Part shown: positions 1 through 7,300 of the stretch, in pieces
How the letters are laid out: every line of letters begins with the position of its first letter
How positions within the stretch are numbered: position 1 is the first letter of the stretch
Assembly (NCBI GenBank): GCA_013423325.1
Contig: BLJB01000560.1
Location: forward strand, 1 to 17,062
Length of the DNA: 17,062 nucleotides
Reading direction: 5' to 3'
Source of the DNA: Usnea hakonensis
Lineage: Eukaryota > Ascomycota > Lecanoromycetes > Lecanorales > Parmeliaceae
The notes under the pieces: generated by a model
The model's input: only the letters and a program-made list of their open reading frames with translations
Told to the model about the DNA's origin: nothing
Database searches by the model: none
Position numbers and translations under genes: made by a program

Positions 1-69
1 TATAGAGCTTCCCGTAATTATCTTTCATATAGTTAGATAGACACGAGTATGAATTCCAATCCAGTCCAA
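1..69 (+). repeat. Short interspersed repeat, copy 1 (cut by window start)
   Basis: This is the 3' part of a short dispersed element that recurs at 2115-2240 and 3250-3371. The shared core runs from tcccgtaattatcttt to gaattccaatcc. The tail is a run of (A)TCC-like units, here ccaatccagtccaa. It keeps several CpA sites that are mutated in copy 2, so it is only lightly touched by RIP. The 5' part lies outside the window. Confidence 0.7.
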
Positions 70-2114
70 ATAAAATATTAAATAAATTTTTAAAATTAAT
101 TATTAATAAGGCTCTTCTATAATTTACTAGGCTTTTCTAAATATATATAAATCTAAATTACTATTTAAAAAAGTTTAAAATTATTAATATAATAATTCTC
201 TATAAACTAGATAAAGATAATTATTTAGAATTAAAATTATATTAGTTAATTACTTTATTAAATATACTAGAAAAGACTTTAAAGATAATTATAATTAAAA
301 GATTTAATAATTATATAGAGAAATATAATCTTCTCCCTTTAAAATAGATAGATATATAAAAAGGCTAATCTACTAAAATAACTCTAAAAATAATAATTAA
401 TATAATATATATAATATAGAGTAATAATAAATAATATATAACTAGCTTACTCTCTTTAAATATAATAAAAATATTTAATAATATATTTTATAAGCGACTT
501 TTTTATAATCTTAAATTTAAGAGAATCTCCCTTTAAATAGTAAATTAAATATTAAACTTTCTTATAAAAAGAGTAATATTAATAATACTAGAATAAAAAA
601 TAAATAAAATAGAACTAGTAAAAATAAAGATTTTATAGAAATCTTTAATATCCTTTATATTATTTCTATTTTTTAATATACTATTTATTAAAAAGTATTT
701 AAAGCTAAAGCTAAACCTCTAAATTAATAGCTTTATTAATAATATCTATTTATTAGTATATAGAAAAAGTATAGAAGCTAATTATATAATATTTAAAATA
801 ATTTATAAAATATATCTAAAATAAATAAAGATATATAAAATAATTTTTATTTTTAAAAAATATAAATTAGTTTATCTTATTAAAAAATTAAAGCGCTTTA
901 ATATAAAAATTATAATAAATCTAAAAATAATTATTATAAAGCTAAAAAATAATATATAGATATTAAATCTATATATAGATAAAAAATTAAAGTAAGGCCC
1001 TTACTTTAAAAAGATAAAGATTAAGATAATATTTTAATATCTTATATTATTAATAATAATAGTCTTAATATAGAGAATAACTCTAAATTAAGTATATATA
1101 ATATATTAGACTATTATTTAATTAACAATAATATATATAGTAATTATTTAGTATAATTCGATAAATATATAAAAAGTAATAAAGATATTAAAAAGATAAT
1201 TAGAAATAATTTAGAATAAATATTTAAAATATATTTTAAAAGTATATAAAATAATAAGTATTAAGAAATTAGAAGTAAAAATAGATATTTCCTTTATATA
1301 AATTTTTTTAAATCTAGTAATTCTTTATTATTAAGCTTTTAAGAGTATATATAAAGTTATAAAAATTAGAAATATATATATTTATAGAATACTTTAAGGG
1401 AAGTAAAATTATAGAATAAAAATATCTTTAATATCTATAATAGAGAAAAGTTTATAAATTAAGAGAGCCCTCTCTAGAAGAGAGTAAAAATAATATAATA
1501 TAGAGAAGAAAAAAAGAAAGAAGATAGAAAAAAAAAAAAAAATATAGAACTAAAATAATATAATTTAATATATTCTATAAAAAGATTATTATATAAATAT
1601 ATTTAAAGATAAAAGAATATTAGCTTAAAGTTCTAAAGACTAGAAAATAAAAAGAATACTTTATTATAATCTTATAAAAATCGAAAGCTTCGCCTTAATC
1701 TAGATATAAATAGAGAAGATTAGGCTAATATAATTCCTCTTTTATTATAAAATTCTAAATATTTATATAGTTAGCTATAAATATAGCTAGTTAAAATAAA
1801 ATACTAAATATATTCTTATTTTCTATTTAAGACTAGAATAATCTAGATTAATACTTCTAAAATTTATAGAAACTAGTAATCTATAGAGAATATTAATTAC
1901 TTTAAAGAGAGTAAAGGCGTTAACTAGATAATTAATTTAATCTAGTTTATTAAATTAATATTTTTTAGTAAAAGATTAGCTATATAAAAGAAGAGTAACT
2001 TAAGGAATATTAATATTAATATAGAGAAAATAAAGAAGTATAAATATAAAGAATATTAAGCGATAATAGCTAAAAATAATATATAGACTTAGAACTATAA
2101 AGATAAATAGAAGT
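70..2114. repeat. AT-rich, RIP-mutated transposon-derived tract
   Basis: About 2 kb of extremely AT-rich DNA with TAA and TAG in every frame, almost no CpA or TpG, and scattered GC remnants. This is the expected end state of repeated C-to-T change in a multicopy sequence. Some stretches (for example 1020-1480) read on the + strand as a lysine/asparagine-rich frame broken only by TAA and TAG, which could be a RIP-killed transposon gene. I cannot recognise a family, and frames of this kind also arise by chance in such composition. A purine-rich run with a 14-A stretch lies around 1505-1545. No gene can be called. Confidence 0.75.
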
Positions 2115-2240
2115 ATAGTAAGATTTTTTACTCTAATAGTAGTAATATTATAAAGGTTTTCCTTATACTATTACTATAGAGATTCCCGTAATTATCTTTT
2201 ATATAGTTAGATAGATACGAGTATAAATTCCAATCTAAAA
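2115..2240 (+). repeat. Short interspersed repeat, copy 2 (RIP-mutated)
   Basis: This aligns end to end with the unmutated copy at 3250-3371. The differences are mostly C-to-T or G-to-A: acggtaagg becomes atagtaaga, and ctacaaagg becomes ttataaagg. It shows the spacer tagagattcccgtaat that is replaced by two Ns in copy 3. No flanking direct repeat is visible, probably because mutation has erased it. Confidence 0.75.
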
Positions 2241-3093
2241 GGTTAATTTAGATTCTAAATCTTTTATATAGATTCTTTTATAAAATAGATATAAACTATA
2301 ATTCTCTATTAAATATAATAAAGCTTAGAAGTCTATAGAGATAGTAAAGATTCTATAATAGAATCTAAATTAATAACTTAATTAAAGTATTATTATTAAT
2401 TAATTATTTTATACGCCTATACTAGCTACTTAATATAAGCTAATAAGGGTAACTATAACACTAAACTAATAGAGTTAGATATTAAAGAAATCTAAAAGTA
2501 AACCTTTAAATAAAAATTTTAATTAAATAATATATTCTTTTTTTTACTATACTTTTTAAGAGCTTTATTATATTATTATATATCTCTTTACTTTTTTATA
2601 TTAACTTTTTTATTCTTTAACTTTTATATCTTTAATTACCTTTATCTTTAGAGGTAGATATAGTTACTTTTTTATATATTCTTTTTAGATTTAATAGTCT
2701 CCTCTATTTTAAAAGATAATTTTAACTATTAGAGTTATTTATTAGTTAATTTAAAACTATTTAATTAATTAAAGTTAACTATTTATCTTATTACTACTTA
2801 AATCTTTTTAATTATAATTAATATTATTTAGAAGTTTTTAGTACCCGCTTTTATAGATAGTTATAATCTATCCTTCTATAATCTCGAATAGAAGAGGAGG
2901 ATATATTTAATATTCTATTTTCTCTATCTATATCTATAGTTAAGATTAATATTTAGAACCCTTATTCTATTAAGAAATATATTAAACCCGATTTTACTAC
3001 TTTTTATTTAGATAGTAATCGAGCTCTTAGCCTTTCTTAGTATCTTATAGTAGTTGAACCTATCGTTATATAAGTTTCCTACCTAGGTAGGGG
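2241..3093. repeat. AT-rich RIP-mutated tract
   Basis: Mostly degenerate AT-rich DNA with no surviving frame. Two items stand out. Positions 2771-2822 resemble 3391-3442 as a direct repeat starting aaagttaactattta. A perfect 14-bp palindrome, cctacctaggtagg, sits at 3078-3091 next to the inverted LTR-like copy. Islands with slightly higher GC around 2840-3060 may be less mutated remnants. No transposon family is recognisable. Confidence 0.65.
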
Positions 3094-3236
3094 TTTATTA
3101 ATAATAATATATAACGAGGATTTAATTAATAAGGAGGTAAATTCTATATATAGATATAAGAAAGATATATAGATAGAGAGGTATTAAGGCGCTAAACCTA
3201 AATAGAAAGAAGATTATATATCTTCTTTAGCCCTAT

Positions 3237-3384
3237 AAGTAGTTATATTACGGTAAGGTTTTTCACCCTGGTAGCAGTAATGCTACAAAGGTTTCCCTTA
3301 CACCATTGCCATNNCCCGTAATTATCTTTCACATAGTTAGATAGACACGAGTATGAATTCCAATCCAATCCAAGTAGTTATATT
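3237..3384 (+). mobile_element. Short retroposon-like insertion with 13-bp target duplication (copy 3)
   Basis: The element (3250-3371) lies between two perfect copies of aagtagttatatt, at 3237-3249 and 3372-3384. Related LTR-like copies without the insertion run straight through this site, so the direct repeat is a target-site duplication. A duplication of 13 bp suits target-primed retroposition (SINE, or the 5'-truncated end of a LINE) better than LTR integration (4-6 bp). The tail ccaatccaatccaa is a short tandem repeat, as at many LINE/SINE 3' ends. No convincing Pol III A or B box is visible, so SINE identity is unproven. Two Ns at 3313-3314 interrupt it. Confidence 0.65.
3313..3314. other. 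Assembly gap (NN) inside the repeat
   Basis: Two undetermined bases join ...ttgccat to cccgtaatt. The related copies at 2115-2240 and 1-69 have seven bases here (agagatt or agagctt). The gap is therefore probably mis-sized by about five bases, as expected where reads collapse in a multicopy element. Confidence 0.85.
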
Positions 3385-3391
3385 CGTAATA

Positions 3392-4105
3392 AAGTTAACT
3401 ATTTATTTTACTACTATCTAGATTTTTTTAATTATAGTTATTCTCTAGATCTAGAACTATTATAATATTAGAGATAGATTTCTAATTAGTTATTTTTTTA
3501 TCTACTTTTAGATCTTTTTTTATTTAATTTTAATTAATTCTATATATTTATTTACTAGCTAGATTATTATTTTAAATAATTTAAATTTCTATCTATTAAG
3601 ATTCTTAAATAATATATTCTTTATAATTTTTATTATATCTTTAATTAATTAGTTTATTTTTTTAATATAATTATATTTATAATCCTTTTTTTTCTATTTT
3701 ATATTAATCTTTATTATTTTTTTATTTAATCTTTCTATTCTTTTTATTATATCTATATATATAGTTAACGCGTATTCGTCTTTCTCTTCTATATTATTTT
3801 TAATATTATATTATTCTTTTTTAACTTCTATTAACTTCTCCTTTTAGTTCTTAGCTATACTCGTTATAACCTTTATATTAGAGGTCTCTAGAGCCCCGTA
3901 GGGACCCTAGTAGGTATGTTCGCAATTCGTGGTCGCTATCTTATATTAAATAGTTATTCTATATTAAAATAACTTTTTATTAATTATTTTATTAGTTTAT
4001 AACTAAATCGCTTTATTTCGAAAGCCCCTAAATAATATAATATTATATATATAATAATATTATTTATTAAGGCTTACGAATATACTTTCTAAAAGAGGGG
4101 AATAA
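3392..4105. repeat. AT-rich RIP-mutated tract
   Basis: Degenerate AT-rich DNA. On the minus strand, about 3540-3880 reads as a Lys/Glu/Ile-rich frame with relatively few stops, possibly a dead coiled-coil transposon protein, but I cannot identify it. A patch that escaped mutation (about 3890-3935, with agccccgtagggaccctag and ttcgcaattcgtggtcgc) marks a junction between repeat units. Positions 3943-4046 are an inverted copy of 11981-12084. Confidence 0.65.
3943..4046 (-). repeat. 104-bp segment repeated in inverse at 11981-12084
   Basis: The reverse complement of this segment matches 11981-12084 over about 104 bases without obvious gaps. Both contain the RIP form taactatttaatat and a central run rich in attaataaaatagttaat. 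Similarity stops at both ends, so this is a fragment of one transposon family present in both flanks in opposite orientation. The differences are mostly transitions. Confidence 0.65.
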
Positions 4106-4289
4106 TATTACGAGTATAACTATTTATAAGATTAAAGGAGATATATAATCTCTTTTCTATTTAGATTTAGTACCTTAGTATTACTTTAGCCTATATATCT
4201 TTCTTATACCTATATATAGATTTTACCTCCCTATCAATTAAATCCTAGTTACATACCACTATTGACTTAATCTGGTTGCAGTCCTAACA
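4106..4289 (+). repeat. LTR-like repeat, left border of the gene island
   Basis: This 184-bp copy aligns with 11329-11510 in the same orientation. Comparing three copies defines ends that read TGTTA...TAACA, here tattacgag (mutated) to gcagtcctaaca (intact). The ends fit the TG...CA rule of long terminal repeats, and the reverse strand has a TATA-like ctatatatagg. The left two thirds are RIP-mutated and the last 50 or so bases are not, so the RIP boundary lies inside the repeat. No 5-bp target duplication is seen (aataa before, cctct after). It could be a solo LTR, a rearranged LTR or a MITE-like repeat. Confidence 0.7.
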
Positions 4290-4429
4290 CCTCTCCTCTT
4301 GTTACTAGTAGCAAGTATATGTTGTATTTGGTCATGCTGGAATCTGAGGCCAAAGCCGGAAGAGCCCCTTGACGATGCTTGCGTGACTACGATGTAATGG
4401 TGAGTGAGATACATTACATAAAATGATTA

Positions 4430-4692
4430 ATAAAAAAGAAATTTAGTCAGGGCTCAGCCGGGATTTGAACTGTATCAATTGTCAAATCCGGTTCGAGTCC
4501 GAGTCCGAGTCAACGAAAAGTTCCGAGCGATAACTTACCCCGGGACCTGCCACAATTTAAAATGTCTCAGACAATTTGGATATATCCCGAAGCGGCAATC
4601 ATACGACCTAATAAAGTGACAAATATTCAGCCTGGAAGCTAGAAATGTGGCTAATTGCACACCGGGAATTCACTTACTAGACCACTGAGCCA
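4430..4692 (-). other. Pol III-promoter-like motifs (possible tRNA-derived relic)
   Basis: Read on the minus strand, TGGCTCAGTGG (4692-4682) is a perfect match to a tRNA A box. Downstream, AGTTCAAATCC (4471-4461) is a near-perfect B box followed by CGGCTGAGCCC, like the 3' half of a tRNA, and then a T6 run (4437-4432) of the kind that ends Pol III transcripts. The A-to-B distance of about 210 bases is too long for an intact tRNA and no cloverleaf can be folded by eye. This may be a decayed tRNA or SINE, or two unrelated fragments. On the plus strand, GGTTCGAGTCC at 4490-4500 is a further B-box match. Confidence 0.3.
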
Positions 4693-4701
4693 TTGAACGT
4701 T

Positions 4702-4729
4702 TTGAGTACTAATTATAATTAATACTCAA
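4702..4729. repeat. 28-bp near-perfect palindrome
   Basis: The arms pair at 13 of 14 positions, starting ttgagta and ending tactcaa around an AT-rich centre. It lies about 360 bases upstream of the RBR start codon. It could be a cruciform, a dimeric factor site or a small-transposon remnant. The sequence alone does not decide. Confidence 0.5.
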
Positions 4730-5086
4730 ATTATTTGACAACGGGATTTTCGTCTTCACCTCTTTGGCCTTTGAATGTTTTGAGTGCATGACTATAATAA
4801 TGAGAACTTAGCAACTGCCATTGACTATAATTGCTCTGTTTTCTAGCAATCTTTTCCAGAGCGAACCATTGCTGGTGAAATTGGCGGGAACGCTAGCAAG
4901 CCCGAGAGTAACCACTTGAACCACCTTTCATCGGTATCCATTTACCTACGCATAAATATCGCCGAGCAAGTGCATTCCACTGAGCATGTATCGCTAATTG
5001 TTGTGCATACAGACTCCCGATCTTGCTGTGATGGTGATCAAGACATTTTGACCGACCAGTCTCCTCTGACTTCACTCAACGAGCAT

Positions 5087-6937
5087 ATGAGCACTCGCGT
5101 AGCTCTACCCGGTCGGCGAAATGCTCAGACGCAGTCTACAGGGGATGGCGATGAGGACCGCCTTGCAGAGATGAACGACTCGCTGACCGTACTCGCAATT
5201 TTATTTCCTCAAATCCTTCCCGAGGTTTTCCGCGAGATGTTACAGACTTTTGACGGGGAAAGCAGTCTGCATATTGTAATCGAACAGCTCTTGAAGCATC
5301 AAGACCAGTGGGTCAAGGGTCGATGGCGGAGAGCTTCCAGGGAATCGACTATTCCCAAGGACGATCAACCTCCGATTACCACGAAGGACTGTTTCAGACG
5401 AGAGAGCTACAAAAGTGCAGTACGGACCCAATTACAGGAGGAATTTAGGGCCCTTAGTGGGAGTAAAATAGAGGGAGTTTTAGCGGAAGAGAACTACTAC
5501 TACGTTCGTGCCAGGTTAACCCTTCAAAATGTCGCATCTAGAAGCTGGCGAACCAGCTTCAACGCCTTTGTGTCTAAATGGCTTAAGCTTTCCAAGGCTA
5601 CGAATGAAGATCATCACTTGTTGATTTGGCCAAAGGATCAGGGACTTCAAGGGGATTTTGTGCCAATCCTGAAAGAGACAGGAGACAGGGAGCTAGACGA
5701 CGAACTTTATCAGAACTTCGTAATGCCACTCCTAGAGAAAGCAAAGAGGGAGCGGGAAGACAGAGACTGGGAAATCGCGATGGACCTGAACGAGGCCGAG
5801 GCCACAAATGCCGAAGCTTTGTATGAGTGTCAATGTTGTTTCTCGGACACCACATTCGAGCAAACGGCGACATGTACTACCGCTACGCATGTGGTTTGTT
5901 TTCGGTGCATCAAGCAAGCTGTCAGTGAAGCGCTCTTTGGCCAATGCTGGGGACGTAATATCGAGAAAGCGCGTGGTCAGCTCAAGTGCCTGGCACCTGT
6001 GCCAGGCAAGAGCTGCGATGGCGACATTCCTCATAATGTTACGCGCCGAGCCATCCTACAATCAAAAGGTGGTAAGGAGGCTTTGACCAAGCTTGAAACA
6101 CGATTGGCAGAAGAAACACTCTCGAGATCTGGTCTGTCTCTTGTCCGATGCCCTTTCTGCGCCTATGCGGAGGTCGACGAGCTCTATTTACCTCCATCTG
6201 CTATTCGCTACAGGCTCAACACTGCGCATATCAGTTTCACTGTACTTCTGGTGCTTTTGATGCTGAATTTTATTCCTTTGTTACTACTTTATACACTTGT
6301 GTGCCGTCTTATGCTGTTTCTTGAGCTGCCGACCTTTACAAGCATGTTTCAAACGTCGCTGGCTCGCCTTGCTCGGTCTCACCATCTCTCGCAGCGCTTC
6401 CAATGTCAATCACCTGTCTGCGCGGTACCCTCCTGTCTAAGCTGTTTCAAAATATGGGACGACCCGCATGTGTGTCACGAATCCGCGGTACTCTCACTCC
6501 GCACAACGATCGAGGCGGCTCGTACTGCGGCCCTCAAGAGGACATGCCCACATTGCGGGCTTGGCTTCATTAAAGACAGTGGCTGCAATAAATTGACGTG
6601 TATTTGTGGCTATGCAATGTGCTACATATGTCGCCAGGGTTTGGAACGCGGGCACGGTAGTGAGGGCTACAGACATTTCTGCCAACATTTTAGACCCACG
6701 GGAGGGGCTTGCAGAGAATGCAAAAAGTGCGACCTTTACATGAATGAAGATGATGAGGATTTGGTAAAAAGGGCAGGTGCATTAGCTGAAAAGCAGTGGA
6801 GGGAAAAGGAGGGTATGACGAGAGTCGTGGGTATCGGAGGTGGTCAGGAGACCAAGCCGAGAGCGACTTGGACTATTGCAGATTGGAAGATGCAAGGTCT
6901 CATGGACTGGTGGGTTCAAAACGTGATTGACTGCTGA
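5087..6937 (+). CDS. RBR (RING1-IBR-RING2) E3 ubiquitin ligase, RNF216/TRIAD3-like, with internal membrane segment
   Basis: A predicted RING/HECT-hybrid ligase: RING1 would bind the E2~ubiquitin, and ubiquitin passes to a cysteine in RING2 before reaching the substrate. From ATG 5087 the product has 616 residues. The frame is open upstream to 4847, but the first ATG is 5087; the next, at 5171, has a better context. Before RING1, codons at about 5183-5296 resemble a ubiquitin-binding CUE domain (LFPQ motif, later LL). RING1 (5828-6016) has C-x2-C, a C...H-x2-C-x2-C core and two later Cys. IBR (6149-6475) has CPFC, then C-x4-C-x4-C-x2-C with a late H and C. RING2 (6545-6682) has CPHC, GCNK with the probable catalytic Cys at 6584-6586, then C-x-C-x4-C-x2-C. 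Between the two halves of IBR lies a strongly hydrophobic stretch (about 6224-6325), absent from classical RBRs, which suggests membrane attachment. All zinc ligands and the active Cys appear present, so the gene looks functional. It converges on the Ecm11-like gene. The N-terminus and possible upstream exons are uncertain. Confidence 0.85.
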   Translation: MSTRVALPGRRNAQTQSTGDGDEDRLAEMNDSLTVLAILFPQILPEVFREMLQTFDGESSLHIVIEQLLKHQDQWVKGRWRRASRESTIPKDDQPPITTKDCFRRESYKSAVRTQLQEEFRALSGSKIEGVLAEENYYYVRARLTLQNVASRSWRTSFNAFVSKWLKLSKATNEDHHLLIWPKDQGLQGDFVPILKETGDRELDDELYQNFVMPLLEKAKREREDRDWEIAMDLNEAEATNAEALYECQCCFSDTTFEQTATCTTATHVVCFRCIKQAVSEALFGQCWGRNIEKARGQLKCLAPVPGKSCDGDIPHNVTRRAILQSKGGKEALTKLETRLAEETLSRSGLSLVRCPFCAYAEVDELYLPPSAIRYRLNTAHISFTVLLVLLMLNFIPLLLLYTLVCRLMLFLELPTFTSMFQTSLARLARSHHLSQRFQCQSPVCAVPSCLSCFKIWDDPHVCHESAVLSLRTTIEAARTAALKRTCPHCGLGFIKDSGCNKLTCICGYAMCYICRQGLERGHGSEGYRHFCQHFRPTGGACRECKKCDLYMNEDDEDLVKRAGALAEKQWREKEGMTRVVGIGGGQETKPRATWTIADWKMQGLMDWWVQNVIDC

Positions 6938-7300
6938 GGGAGAGACATAGTCATTGTTAAGGAGCCGTAGAGCCGACGTTCTAACCTCTGCATGTGCAAG
7001 GGAGTCTTGTCAAAAGGTTGGAGTCTGGGACAGAATGCCGTTGTGACTCACAGAAAAGAAATCGAAGGCAATGATGTGGAAATTGTGCTTGCAAATATTG
7101 CCAGTGAAATACGCAATTACACTTGGTGGACCATGCTTGGAACACTATCGAAGCAAGGAAGCTAATTGGGGTACATCGCACGTACGCCGAAAGGAACTGA
7201 CAGCTGATTCCGAGCCACAAATTCACAAGCACGTTCCTCGAGCATCGAAGTATTAAGCAATGGATGCAGTGGCAGCGCAACTCCCGCGCGATCAAAGAGT
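6938..7300. other. Intergenic region between convergent genes
   Basis: 363 bases between the stop codons of the RBR ligase gene (+) and the Ecm11-like gene (-), so both 3' UTRs and polyadenylation signals must lie here. Base composition is normal. Short open stretches exist on both strands, but none resembles a known protein or has coding character. Confidence 0.6.

Larger units (their letters stand above)
3094..3391 (-). repeat. LTR-like repeat, inverted copy, split by an insertion
   Basis: The reverse complement aligns with the 182-184 bp repeats at 4106-4289 and 11329-11510. The match covers 3094-3249 and resumes at 3385-3391, ending cgtaata, which is the RIP form of the cgtaaca terminus. 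About 20 bases at the TGTTAGGACTGC end are missing or diverged. A short element with a 13-bp target duplication interrupts it at 3250-3384. Most of the copy is RIP-mutated. The TATA-like ctatatatag core is shared by all three copies. Confidence 0.7.
4290..5086. other. Intergenic region upstream of the RBR ligase gene
   Basis: Non-RIP DNA with no long frame. It contains Pol III-like motifs on the minus strand (4430-4692), a (gagtcc) triplet repeat at about 4495-4512, a 28-bp imperfect palindrome (4702-4729) and a 15-bp direct repeat, ttgaaYgttttgagt, at 4693-4707 and 4771-4785. A splice-acceptor-like gctctgttttctag ends at 4846, and the reading frame of the downstream gene is open from there. 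An upstream exon or 5' UTR intron is therefore possible but not proven. Confidence 0.5.

Noticed and set aside
1..2240. Copies 1 and 2 of the short repeat as the two LTRs of a 2.1-kb element
   Set aside because: The isolated third copy has a 13-bp target duplication and lacks TG...CA ends, which does not fit an LTR. The DNA between copies 1 and 2 has no recognisable primer-binding site.
4916..5086. RBR gene starting at the TTG at 4916
   Set aside because: TTG is not a usual start in a nuclear fungal gene. The first in-frame ATG is 5087. The open frame upstream is better explained as 5' UTR or part of an upstream exon.
4893..6688. Several 60-100 codon frames overlapping the RBR ligase
   Set aside because: All lie within or opposite the long conserved frame and have no domain or composition of their own.
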